Notes: generated by a model not told the origin, from the letters alone. A stretch of 5,771 bases of DNA from an uncultured Clostridia bacterium (GCA_947176975.1 CAMWSW010000069.1:1-5771), one strand, 5' to 3'. Counted from the first letter of the stretch, positions 1 through 5,771 are shown. Program-made: numbers and translations.

Positions 1-867
1 CGTCAAATTCTCGCTTGCGTCTGCCGTCCTTAACTTTTCCACGAAGTCTACGATAACTTTGTCGCCTTGCAAACTATCTGCGTTAAGTCCCAGCATAGTC
101 ACGTCGTTGCCAATAAAATTAGCTACCTCGTAAAACGCCGATTGAGAATAATCGCCCTCGATATAGTAATCGCAAGCCTTATATTTCTGTCCGCCTTTGA
201 TAGAAAAGACCTTGTAATTGTCGTTGACGATATCAATACCGAACTTTTTGAGCGATACCAAAGTCAAATCAAGATATCCCACCGACTGTAAATTACCCTC
301 GATTATTATCTTGCTGTCGCCCTCAAGCAACGGCAACGAGAATAAAAGTCCCGTGATGAATTGCGAACTTACTCCGCCGTCGACGTGATATTCTTTGCTT
401 TTCAACTGCCCTTTGACGCTCAAATCCAAAAGATGATTGTCGTTCAAAAGACTTTTGTCGATATACTCGACGCCCTGCTCATTACAAATATCTTTGTAAA
501 TCGTCATGGGTCTCTCACCCAACTTACCTCTTCCGACGAAGGTATTCTTCCCGTCGTTGAGAGAAAGCGCAATTGGCAAAACAAATCTCAACGTCGATCC
601 CGATTCTTTGCAATCGAAAGTCAAGTCTGAAGATATCTTTTGCGCGTTGCCCTCAATCTCCAAAGAGCCGTCTTTAACGTCGATCTTCGCTCCCAAATTG
701 CGCATACAGTCTATCGTAGCGATTATATCGTCGCTCAAAGCCACGTTGGAAATGACGCTCTTGCCGCGCGCAAGACAGGCGCAGATTATCGCTCTGTGCG
801 CCAAGCTCTTTGAGGGGGGAATAACCACGCTTCCTTTAAGTTTTGTCGGTGTTATTTTGACGTCCAT
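1..867 (-). CDS. aroA: 3-phosphoshikimate 1-carboxyvinyltransferase (EPSP synthase), 5' part, runs off the window edge
   Basis: AroA transfers the enolpyruvyl group of phosphoenolpyruvate to shikimate 3-phosphate, the sixth step of the shikimate pathway, in the cytoplasm. I translated the minus strand from the ATG at 867-865: 289 codons are open to base 1, roughly two thirds of the usual 420-430 residues. The C-terminal part, with its catalytic aspartate motif, is outside the window. Visible family motifs are IPPSKSLAHRA (residues 16-26, with substrate-binding Lys20 and Arg25), ESGSTLRF (88-95), a GRGKLGERP segment (112-120), GGVSSQFITGLL (164-175) and EGDYSQSAF (237-245). The start sits one base after the aroB TAA (TAATATG), so translation is probably coupled. 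An AGGAG at 884-888, inside the aroB end, is 16 bases upstream, rather far for a normal ribosome binding site. No frameshift or stop was seen. The identification is firm. Confidence 0.95.
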   Translation of the reverse strand, partial: MDVKITPTKLKGSVVIPPSKSLAHRAIICACLARGKSVISNVALSDDIIATIDCMRNLGAKIDVKDGSLEIEGNAQKISSDLTFDCKESGSTLRFVLPIALSLNDGKNTFVGRGKLGERPMTIYKDICNEQGVEYIDKSLLNDNHLLDLSVKGQLKSKEYHVDGGVSSQFITGLLFSLPLLEGDSKIIIEGNLQSVGYLDLTLVSLKKFGIDIVNDNYKVFSIKGGQKYKACDYYIEGDYSQSAFYEVANFIGNDVTMLGLNADSLQGDKVIVDFVEKLRTADASENLT

Positions 868-868
868 A

Positions 869-1624
869 TTACTTGAGAAAGTACTCCTCGGTCGTTGGAT
901 AGGTATAGCTCTCGCCTATTTCTTTGAGCAAAACAACGTTGAGCTTTTTGCCCAAATTCTTTTTATCGCTCTTGATTGCGCTCAATACGTCTTTAGCATT
1001 TACGGGGTCTGACGTGGGCAAGCCGTATTGTCTCAATATGCTTTCTATTCTGTCAGCCGTACCATTTGCAGTCTGTCCCAATCTCTCGGATATTCTCGTG
1101 ATGTACGCCATACCGATAGCCACGGCTTGTCCGTGCGAATATCCCGTGAAATTGTAATACTTCTCTATTGCGTGTCCGTAGGTGTGTCCGAAATTGAGCA
1201 GCATCCTCTCTCCGTTGTCTTTCTCGTCGACTTCGACTACGCGTCTTTTTATATCGCAACAGGTATAGACAATGTCATCCACTTTGTCCATAAATTCTTG
1301 ACGCGATTTTACGCCTTCCAAGACCTCAAAAAGCGACTTGTCTTTTATACAACCGTACTTGATTATCTCCGCCATACCGTCGACATAGAATCTGTCGGGC
1401 AAGTCGTAAAGTACGTCGGTGTCTATTAATACCAACTTGGGTTGATAAAAACTGCCTACGAGATTTTTGCCTTCTGGCAAGTCAACGGCTACCTTTCCGC
1501 CCACGGAACTATCCACCTGCGCAAGCAACGACGTAGGTACTTGCACGAAGTCTACGCCGCGCAAATACGTCGACGCAACAAAACCGCCGAGATCGCCAAT
1601 TACGCCTCCGCCGAGAGTAATCAC
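869..1624 (-). CDS. aroB: 3-dehydroquinate synthase, 3' part of an aroB gene split by an in-frame TAG
   Basis: This is the larger part of AroB, which cyclises DAHP to 3-dehydroquinate using NAD and a divalent metal, the second shikimate-pathway step. The frame is continuous with the N-terminal part upstream, with only TAG (1625-1627) between them; counted through that codon the protein is 348 aa, the normal family size. In whole-protein numbering the segment begins VITLGGGVIGDLGGF (from 98; NAD-binding glycine motif), then DSSVGGKVAVD and EGKN. The metal-binding set is present: Glu183 in GMAEIIKYG, His244 in NFGHTYGHA and His261 in YSHGQAV. The TAA stop is followed after one base by aroA. The segment could in principle start at the GTG at 1624-1622, directly after TAG, but no Shine-Dalgarno sequence precedes it, and such a product would lack the first strands of the NAD-binding domain. 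Product identity is certain; whether it is made is not. Confidence 0.93.
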   Translation of the reverse strand: MITLGGGVIGDLGGFVASTYLRGVDFVQVPTSLLAQVDSSVGGKVAVDLPEGKNLVGSFYQPKLVLIDTDVLYDLPDRFYVDGMAEIIKYGCIKDKSLFEVLEGVKSRQEFMDKVDDIVYTCCDIKRRVVEVDEKDNGERMLLNFGHTYGHAIEKYYNFTGYSHGQAVAIGMAYITRISERLGQTANGTADRIESILRQYGLPTSDPVNAKDVLSAIKSDKKNLGKKLNVVLLKEIGESYTYPTTEEYFLK

Positions 1625-1627
1625 CTA
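1625..1627 (-). other. in-frame amber codon (codon 97) interrupting aroB
   Basis: The minus strand reads CGC CGC GAT TAG GTG ATT ACT, that is R-R-D-stop-V-I-T. The family has one variable residue between the Asp and the (V/I)(I/V)xLGGG strand, so TAG replaces exactly one amino acid and no frame change is needed. A single base change from TTG, AAG, CAG, TCG or TAC/TAT would produce it. The other three complete reading frames here (aroB end, MATE, leuA) all stop at TAA, so the window gives no evidence either way on whether TAG is a normal stop in this organism. Candidate explanations are a recent nonsense mutation, a sequencing or assembly error, or amber read-through or suppression. Confidence 0.9.
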
Positions 1628-1915
1628 ATCGCGGCGCGTGAGATTGAACTCAATCATACTCGAGTAAATGGGATATATCGACTTGATGTTCTTCGTAGGC
1701 TCTCCCGCCTCAAGTACCATAAGTTTGCAATCGTAGCCCTTTGCGATAAGGCTATCCATCACGACGTTAGCGAATATGGGCGCAACGTTGGAATCGCTCA
1801 AAATAAATACCTTGCCGCCTCTACTCGTCACATAGTCGCCTATCTTGGACAAGTGATTTTTGCCAATGAGTATGTCATAGCTGTTTTCGCCGAGATTTAC
1901 TCTCAATGTCTTCAT
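1625..1915 (-). CDS. aroB: 3-dehydroquinate synthase, 5' part of an aroB gene, ends at an in-frame TAG
   Basis: This is the first 96 codons of the aroB reading frame, starting at ATG 1915-1913 with a good ribosome binding site (AGAGG at 1921-1925, five bases away). The protein begins MKTLRVNLGENSYDILIG, typical of the AroB N-terminus, followed by a KVFILSDSNVAPIF strand-turn, the EAGEPTKN segment (residues 69-76) and a helix ending FNLTRRD (90-96). In intact relatives the next residue leads straight into the glycine-rich LGGGVIGD motif; here that one codon is TAG, and the motif continues in the same frame from 1624 downwards. Alone, this fragment would be only part of the NAD-binding domain and almost surely inactive. 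It should be read as the front of one 348-codon aroB (869-1915). The gap to the upstream MATE gene is 225 bases. No convincing promoter was found. Confidence 0.9.
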   Translation of the reverse strand: MKTLRVNLGENSYDILIGKNHLSKIGDYVTSRGGKVFILSDSNVAPIFANVVMDSLIAKGYDCKLMVLEAGEPTKNIKSIYPIYSSMIEFNLTRRD

Positions 1916-2140
1916 ATTTGCCTCTTTTTAAACTATATCTTTATATAAAGATTCTTCGACTTCGTTACACTCCGCTCAGAATGACTCATTCAAGGTGTAC
2001 GTCTCACTTTAAATGCGTCGCCATTAGCGTAGCCGAAGAGTCTAACTAATCTCCGTCGATATATTAAGGTATATCAAATATATATTACTATAAAAAGCGA
2101 ACCTTCGCAAGTATTATCCTAAATGTTGATAAATATTGTT
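1916..2140. repeat. repeat-bearing intergenic region between the MATE gene and aroB
   Basis: No gene is supported in these 225 bases. They hold a degenerate inverted repeat: 1949-1966 matches the reverse complement of 2026-2043 at 14 of 18 positions by eye. The first arm extends to 1985 as a segment opening GATTCTTCGACTTCG and closing CTCAGAATGAC. I recognise this as a dispersed intergenic repeat common in many bacterial genomes, from memory and not from a search. Each arm is bounded by short inverted ends: ATTCT at 1951-1955 with AGAAT at 1978-1982, and ATTAG at 2023-2027 with CTAAT at 2046-2050. A separate perfect 16-base palindrome, ATCTTTATATAAAGAT (1937-1952), lies just ahead of the aroB ribosome binding site. 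The stretch 2055-2096 is very AT-rich. A REP- or MITE-like element is the most likely reading. Confidence 0.6.
2091..2108 (-). terminator. weak possible intrinsic terminator after the MATE gene
   Basis: About 33 bases after the MATE stop codon the minus strand reads GCGAAGGTTCGC followed by TTTTTA. The stem is short (GCGA with UCGC, four pairs around a four-base loop; a fifth A-U pair would leave only two loop bases), but it is GC-rich and directly followed by five T. It could end part of the leuA-MATE transcripts. The short stem makes this tentative, so read-through into aroB remains possible. Confidence 0.35.
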
Positions 2141-3523
2141 TTATATCGCAATATCGTCGAGCATTTCGTCTTCGGCTCTTGCAAGCGAAAGAAGCCGTCT
2201 TTTGTAGGCTATCATCATACAAATAAAGCAAAAACTTCCGCCTATCACCCAACTGCCCGTCGGCGCCCAATACATACCCTCAAGTTCCCATATATGCTCG
2301 AATAGATACGACAGCGATATTCTGAATATTATTGACAGCATTGTGGACAGCACGAAGGTCTTGAGCATACCTATCGCCTTGAACATTGCTTGGCTCTGCA
2401 CTATTATGCACATTAGCATATATCCCCAACCTATTGCCACAAGATAGCCCGTGCCCGACGCAATGACCTCTGCGTTGTCGTCGAAAAGCCCTACCAATCC
2501 TTTTGCCGTCAAGACTGTGAAGAGTGTGGAAAATACTCCGAAGAACGCTACCGCAACCCAACTTGCTCTATATCCCCGCACGACTCTCTTATACTTCTTT
2601 GCGCCGTAATTTTGCGCAACGAAGGTGGTCAAAGCGTTGGTATATCCGCGCATGGGCGTTTGCAACAGCGCATCAAGACGAGTACCCGAGTTGACGCCTG
2701 CGACGATATCTTCTGGATATGTATTGACAAGTCCTTGAATGGCAAGTCTGCCCACGTATACGAATACTTGTTGAATAGACATTGACAGCGAGTAGGAAGT
2801 GATTTCAAAGATTATGCCCTTGTCTATCTTCAAATCATCCTTTTTGATTCGCAACATCTCGAATTTTTTGTGAGTGTAGATAATGCAAAGCACTGCCGAA
2901 AGCATTTGCGCAAAGACGGTTGCCATTGCCGTACCTTCTATGCCCCATTTGAATACCACGACGAAAAGCACGTCCAAAAGCGCATTGAACGCGACCGACA
3001 CGAATAAGAAAACGAGCGGCGTAAAACTGTCGCCTATCGCGCGTACTGAAAAACAATAAAAATTGTATAAATAAGTGAAAATTGCGCCTGCAAATACTAT
3101 CTTGAGATAATTGTCCGCGCCGTGCAAAAGCGTGTCGCTTGTGTTGAGTAACTTCAAGAACGGACGGGATAAACCTATGCTTGCCGCGCTCAACACAAGA
3201 GTGAAAATTACGCCTATTACGAGAGCGTTGCCCATTACCTTTTTGAGCGCGCCGTAGTCCTTGTCGCCAAAGTGCCTAGACATAATGACGCTGCCGCCCA
3301 TTGCAAAACCAATCAGCAAAAATATGATTATATTCATTACGGGACTTGCCACGCCGAGCTCCGCCAATGCGCCCGTGCCAATAAATCTGCCCGCGACGAT
3401 AGAGTCAACAACGTTGTATAGTTGTTGACAGAAATCGCCTATGATAAGTGGTAGTGAAAATTTGATTATCGCCTTCGCCGGACTTTGAGTCAACAGCGGA
3501 GTCTTGGATATTGCGCCGTCCAT
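2141..3523 (-). CDS. MATE-family (DinF/NorM-like) multidrug and toxin extrusion transporter
   Basis: This is a 460-aa integral membrane protein of the MATE family. These proteins export cationic drugs, metabolites or other small organic compounds in exchange for Na+ or H+; the substrate here cannot be read from the sequence. The N-terminus (residues 19-60) carries the classic opening AIIKFSLPLIIGDFCQQLYN followed by VVDSIVAGRFIG. The matching start of the second half-repeat is at about 238-305 (FEITSYSLSMSIQQVFVYVG, then TNALTTFVAQNYGAKK). Hydrophobic stretches along the chain fit the usual twelve membrane helices in two six-helix halves, and length and motifs are complete. The ATG at 3523-3521 has AAGGGA at 3529-3534, five bases upstream. 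The gene lies 56 bases behind leuA with no terminator hairpin visible between them, so co-transcription under the leucine T-box is likely. Whether it exports an amino acid or pathway intermediate is speculation. Confidence 0.93.
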   Translation of the reverse strand: MDGAISKTPLLTQSPAKAIIKFSLPLIIGDFCQQLYNVVDSIVAGRFIGTGALAELGVASPVMNIIIFLLIGFAMGGSVIMSRHFGDKDYGALKKVMGNALVIGVIFTLVLSAASIGLSRPFLKLLNTSDTLLHGADNYLKIVFAGAIFTYLYNFYCFSVRAIGDSFTPLVFLFVSVAFNALLDVLFVVVFKWGIEGTAMATVFAQMLSAVLCIIYTHKKFEMLRIKKDDLKIDKGIIFEITSYSLSMSIQQVFVYVGRLAIQGLVNTYPEDIVAGVNSGTRLDALLQTPMRGYTNALTTFVAQNYGAKKYKRVVRGYRASWVAVAFFGVFSTLFTVLTAKGLVGLFDDNAEVIASGTGYLVAIGWGYMLMCIIVQSQAMFKAIGMLKTFVLSTMLSIIFRISLSYLFEHIWELEGMYWAPTGSWVIGGSFCFICMMIAYKRRLLSLARAEDEMLDDIAI

Positions 3524-3579
3524 TGTATTCCCTTAAAGCTTTATATATACAATATACGCCGATAAGAAAATTTTGTTGA

Positions 3580-5253
3580 TTATCTCCTGTTAAGAGCAGA
3601 AACCAAAGCCCTTACACTTGCTTCGATAATATCATTGTGAATACCCACGCCCCAAACAAGCCCATGGGTCTCTTCTATCTCTATGCAGACGTACGCGACG
3701 GCTTGAGACTTGGATGTTTTGGTGCGCGCGTGTTCTTGATACTCGACGATATGATAGGTATTGCCAATGATGCTCTTAATAGCATTGCTGACTGCGTCGA
3801 GTCTGCCGTTGCCGTTTGCGTGAGCCGTGATTGGACTAGCTTCGCCAATAGTCATGGTGACTGCCGTCTTGATTTCGTTGCCTTCGATGCCTTCGTTTTG
3901 CTTATAGTGATGCTCTATTATCTTGATAGGCTTCTCTACGTTGACATAGTTGTCTTCAAAGACCTTGTATACCTCGTCGGGCATAAGTTCTTTGTGAGCG
4001 TGGTCGGATACGCTCTTGACGGCATAACCGAAATTCTCTCTCATCTTGGGAGGCATAACGATACCGAAACGCTCTTCCATAAGGAATCCTATACCGCCCT
4101 TACCGGATTGTGAATTGATACGAATTACGTCGCCCTCGTATTCTCTGCCAACGTCCTTGGGGTCGATTGGAAGATACGGCACGCTCCAATGGTCGGGATG
4201 CTTTTGTTCTCTCCACTTCATACCCTTGGCGATAGCGTCTTGGTGCGATCCCGAGAATGCAGCAAACACGAGTTTGCCTGCGTATGGGTGTCTGTCGTGG
4301 ACTTTGAGATCGGTCACTTTCTCGTACATTGCGACTATCGGCAAGATATCGCTGAAATCCAAGTGCGGATCTACGCCGTGCGTATACATATTGAGCGCAA
4401 GCGTGATTATATCTACGTTGCCCGTACGTTCGCCGTTGCCGAACAACGTACCCTCTATTCTGTCTCCGCCTGCCAACAAGCCCAGTTCGCTGTCAGCCAC
4501 TGCGCAACCTCTGTCATTGTGCGGATGCAAGGATATGATCAAATTCTCCCTGTCGATAAGCGACTTGCACATATACTCAACTTGGCTTGCATATACGTGC
4601 GGCAAGGACATTGATACCGTGACGGGCAAGTTGATGATGACTTTTCTCTCGGGAGTAGGTTTCCAAATTTTGATGACTTCGTTGCAAATATCCCTTGCAA
4701 ATTCCATTTCCGTACCCGTAAAGGATTCGGGAGAATACTCGAATATAAACTCGCCGTCCATCTTGGACGCGTATTCGTTGAAGAGCTTTGCTCCGCTCTT
4801 GGCAATTTCGATGATTTCTTCGTTGGACTTTTTGAATACTTGCTCTCTTTGCGCAACCGACGTGGAATTGTAAAGATGCACGATTGCCTTCTTGACTCCT
4901 CTCAATGCCTCAAAAGTCTTGGCAATGATATGCTCTCTCGACTGCGTAAGCACTTGAATCGTCACGTCGTCGGGAATAAGATGCCTGTCTATTAACGCGC
5001 GCAAGAACTCGTATTCCGTCTCGCTTGCAGCGGGAAAACCAACTTCGATTTCCTTAAAGCCCAATTTGCATAGCAACGTGAAAAACTCCAATTTCTGCTC
5101 AAGACTCATAGGCACAACCAATGCTTGGTTGCCGTCGCGCAAGTCAACACTACACCATATCGGCGCTTTGTCGACGTACTCCTTCTTTACCCAATCGTTG
5201 CACTCAAACGGAGGCATATAATAACCTCTTTGGTACTTTTCTACGTTTTTCAT
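3580..5253 (-). CDS. leuA: 2-isopropylmalate synthase, long form with C-terminal regulatory domain
   Basis: LeuA condenses acetyl-CoA with 2-oxoisovalerate to 2-isopropylmalate, the committed step of leucine synthesis, in the cytoplasm. The 557-aa protein begins with the N-terminal extension (MPPFECNDW, residues 13-21) of the longer LeuA class known from actinobacteria and fungi. The catalytic TIM barrel covers about 30-320: DLRDGNQAL at 37-45 (Arg39; metal ligand Asp40), EVGFPAAS at 70-77, HPHNDRG at 243-249 (ligands His243 and His245) and GNGERTGN at 272-279 (Asn279). The Asp-His-His-Asn spacing closely matches the Mycobacterium tuberculosis enzyme. A linker region follows, then from about 430 the LeuA dimer (regulatory) domain, the expected site of leucine feedback inhibition. 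The ATG at 5253-5251 has AAGGAG at 5265-5270, eleven bases upstream. Expression should be set by the T-box at 5489-5740. No other leu genes lie in the window. Confidence 0.97.
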   Translation of the reverse strand: MKNVEKYQRGYYMPPFECNDWVKKEYVDKAPIWCSVDLRDGNQALVVPMSLEQKLEFFTLLCKLGFKEIEVGFPAASETEYEFLRALIDRHLIPDDVTIQVLTQSREHIIAKTFEALRGVKKAIVHLYNSTSVAQREQVFKKSNEEIIEIAKSGAKLFNEYASKMDGEFIFEYSPESFTGTEMEFARDICNEVIKIWKPTPERKVIINLPVTVSMSLPHVYASQVEYMCKSLIDRENLIISLHPHNDRGCAVADSELGLLAGGDRIEGTLFGNGERTGNVDIITLALNMYTHGVDPHLDFSDILPIVAMYEKVTDLKVHDRHPYAGKLVFAAFSGSHQDAIAKGMKWREQKHPDHWSVPYLPIDPKDVGREYEGDVIRINSQSGKGGIGFLMEERFGIVMPPKMRENFGYAVKSVSDHAHKELMPDEVYKVFEDNYVNVEKPIKIIEHHYKQNEGIEGNEIKTAVTMTIGEASPITAHANGNGRLDAVSNAIKSIIGNTYHIVEYQEHARTKTSKSQAVAYVCIEIEETHGLVWGVGIHNDIIEASVRALVSALNRR

Positions 5254-5488
5254 ATTTTGCTATGCTCCTTTATTCTCTGTTCCTATATCATAAAATTCCA
5301 TAAGATTTAAGCGTCGCCAAATGCCTCAATACTTCGTTAATACTCCTCGACAGAGCTCTGCTATGCCTTCGTCGCATTGCCTCGTCTTGCACGCATTTTT
5401 CTTGCTTAATTCACTGCGTATCTTATGTGATTTTATGCTACAGTCACAATTATTTACTTTTTTGTAAGCGGTTGAGATTTCTCGACTA
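5254..5488 (-). other. long spacer between the T-box terminator and leuA, no supported gene
   Basis: These 235 bases carry the leuA ribosome binding site at their end but no credible gene. The part 5311-5400 looks repeat-like. The pattern CTTCGT, seven bases, CCTCG occurs twice exactly 35 bases apart (5332-5349 and 5367-5384, plus strand), with a 10-base palindrome CAGAGCTCTG (5351-5360) between them. The nine-base string GCGTCGCCA at 5311-5319 recurs in the other intergenic gap at 2015-2023. A tiny ATG frame (minus strand, 5397-5362: M-R-A-R-R-G-N-A-T-K-A-stop) exists, but nothing supports its translation. A dispersed repeat inserted in the leader is the likeliest explanation. I found no clear promoter. 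Confidence 0.4.
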
Positions 5489-5525
5489 AAGAAAAACGCC
5501 TCTCGCAATTTGCTTGCAAGAGGCG
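5489..5525 (-). terminator. T-box-controlled intrinsic terminator upstream of leuA
   Basis: The minus strand forms a 12-base-pair stem: CGCCUCUUGCAA (5525-5514) pairs with UUGCGAGAGGCG (5508-5497), with one G-U pair and a five-base loop GCAAA. UUUUUCUUU follows at 5496-5488. The 5' arm overlaps the 3' arm of the antiterminator (CUCUU at 5522-5518 and UUCGC at 5527-5523), so the two structures exclude each other, as required for T-box attenuation. Confidence 0.92.
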
Positions 5526-5740
5526 AACCTGTCCGCTGTACCACTCTTTTTCATATCCACGGCTAACACCGATTTACGATACCTCAACGCTATAACGGGC
5601 TTACCCGACACTCTTTTACTTAAGTTCTAAGAGGCGACTCAAAGGCGAGTTGGCTTTTTATGTCTTGCTGTCTCGCACCTACCGACAGTTCTCTGCAAAG
5701 ACTTCAAAGTTAGTATTCCTTGTCATTGTCTTTAATATCC
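5489..5740 (-). ncRNA. T-box riboswitch leader, leucine-specific (specifier CUC)
   Basis: T-box leaders bind a matching uncharged tRNA and then prevent early transcription termination. Stem I: the base AAGG (5721-5718) pairs with CCUU (5645-5642), with GAC (5724-5722) and GUC (5638-5636) below, separated on the 3' side by UGA, which fits the usual kink-turn. Above it, GUCUUUG (5702-5696) pairs with CAAGAC (5667-5662) with one bulged base, then comes an AGAGA-containing bulge, then CUGUC (5688-5684) pairs with GACAG (5672-5668) around the GGUGCGA loop. The specifier triplet CUC (5649-5647, Leu) lies directly above the base helix in the context AACUCGCCUUUGAG. Stem III is CGGG-UAAG-CCCG (5607-5596). 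The antiterminator (5548-5518) is AAGAG/CUCUU and GCGGA/UUCGC around the bulge UGGUACA. UGGU pairs with a tRNA acceptor end carrying discriminator A, as leucine tRNAs have. The 5' end is approximate. Confidence 0.93.
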
Positions 5741-5755
5741 AATTGCATATAGTTT

Positions 5756-5761
5756 AGTATA
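5756..5761 (-). promoter_or_regulatory. possible -10 element for the T-box/leuA transcript
   Basis: TATACT at 5761-5756 (minus strand) matches the TATAAT consensus at five of six positions and lies about 20-25 bases before the start of the T-box structure, where a promoter is expected. The -35 box would fall outside the window, so this cannot be confirmed. The region is AT-rich and chance matches are likely. Confidence 0.3.
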
Positions 5762-5771
5762 TATTTAATGC

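Noticed and set aside
506..1012. Plus-strand open frame of 168 codons
   Set aside because: Antisense to the start of aroA and the end of aroB; composition is typical of a shadow frame.
869..1915. Frameshift as the cause of the aroB split
   Set aside because: Both halves are in the same frame and abut the TAG exactly, so only a nonsense codon is needed.
1442..1948. Plus-strand open frame of 168 codons across the aroB break
   Set aside because: Antisense shadow of aroB; the minus-strand translation has clear AroB motifs while this one has none.
3637..4113. Plus-strand open frame of 158 codons
   Set aside because: Antisense to the conserved C-terminal half of leuA; no motif or ribosome binding site supports it.
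4046..4873. Plus-strand open frame of 275 codons
   Set aside because: It lies wholly antisense to leuA, has no recognisable domain, and is explained by the codon bias of the leuA strand.
5362..5397. Eleven-codon minus-strand ATG frame as a leader peptide for leuA
   Set aside because: It contains no leucine codons and has no clear ribosome binding site; control is already explained by the T-box.
5326..5544. Minus-strand 72-codon frame upstream of leuA
   Set aside because: It starts inside the T-box antiterminator (GUGGUAC region) and runs through the terminator and repeat-like spacer; these RNA structures explain the sequence better than a protein.
1..5771. CRISPR array, tRNA or rRNA gene, insertion sequence with transposase, or defence system
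   Set aside because: I saw no regularly spaced repeats, cloverleaf, rRNA segment or transposase or defence-protein motifs; the window is ordinary biosynthesis genes plus one riboswitch and short repeats.

Overview
The window reads as an amino-acid biosynthesis locus of a low-to-moderate GC Bacillota (Firmicutes), most likely an uncultured Clostridia-type bacterium. The evidence is a tRNA-sensing T-box leader, which is largely a Firmicutes device, Clostridia-like AroA, AroB and MATE sequences, and AGGAG-type ribosome binding sites. Every gene I can support lies on the minus strand, so the locus is read from position 5771 down to 1.

Layout in transcription order: (1) 5740-5489, a leucine T-box leader with specifier CUC, a UGGU-containing antiterminator and a strong intrinsic terminator. 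(2) 5488-5254, about 235 bases of repeat-like sequence without a supported gene. (3) 5253-3580, leuA, 2-isopropylmalate synthase of the longer type (557 aa), complete with its C-terminal regulatory domain. (4) 3523-2141, a 460-aa MATE-family transporter, 56 bases behind leuA. (5) 2140-1916, a 225-base gap with a weak possible terminator and a degenerate inverted repeat, one arm of which resembles a widespread intergenic repeat. (6) 1915-869, aroB (3-dehydroquinate synthase), full length but interrupted by one in-frame TAG at codon 97. (7) 867-1, aroA (EPSP synthase), one base after the aroB stop codon and cut by the window edge after 289 codons.

Functionally, the T-box should let leuA, and probably the transporter behind it, be transcribed when uncharged leucine tRNA accumulates. 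LeuA is also expected to be feedback-inhibited by leucine through its C-terminal domain. The aroB-aroA pair belongs to the shikimate pathway. It is translationally coupled within itself, but it is separated from the leu part by the repeat-bearing gap, so common transcription is uncertain.

The most notable oddity is the amber codon in aroB: the frame is otherwise intact with all catalytic motifs, so this is a very recent nonsense mutation, a sequence error, or a read-through codon. I see no previously undescribed defence, mobile or RNA system in the window. Long plus-strand open frames are antisense shadows of the minus-strand genes.
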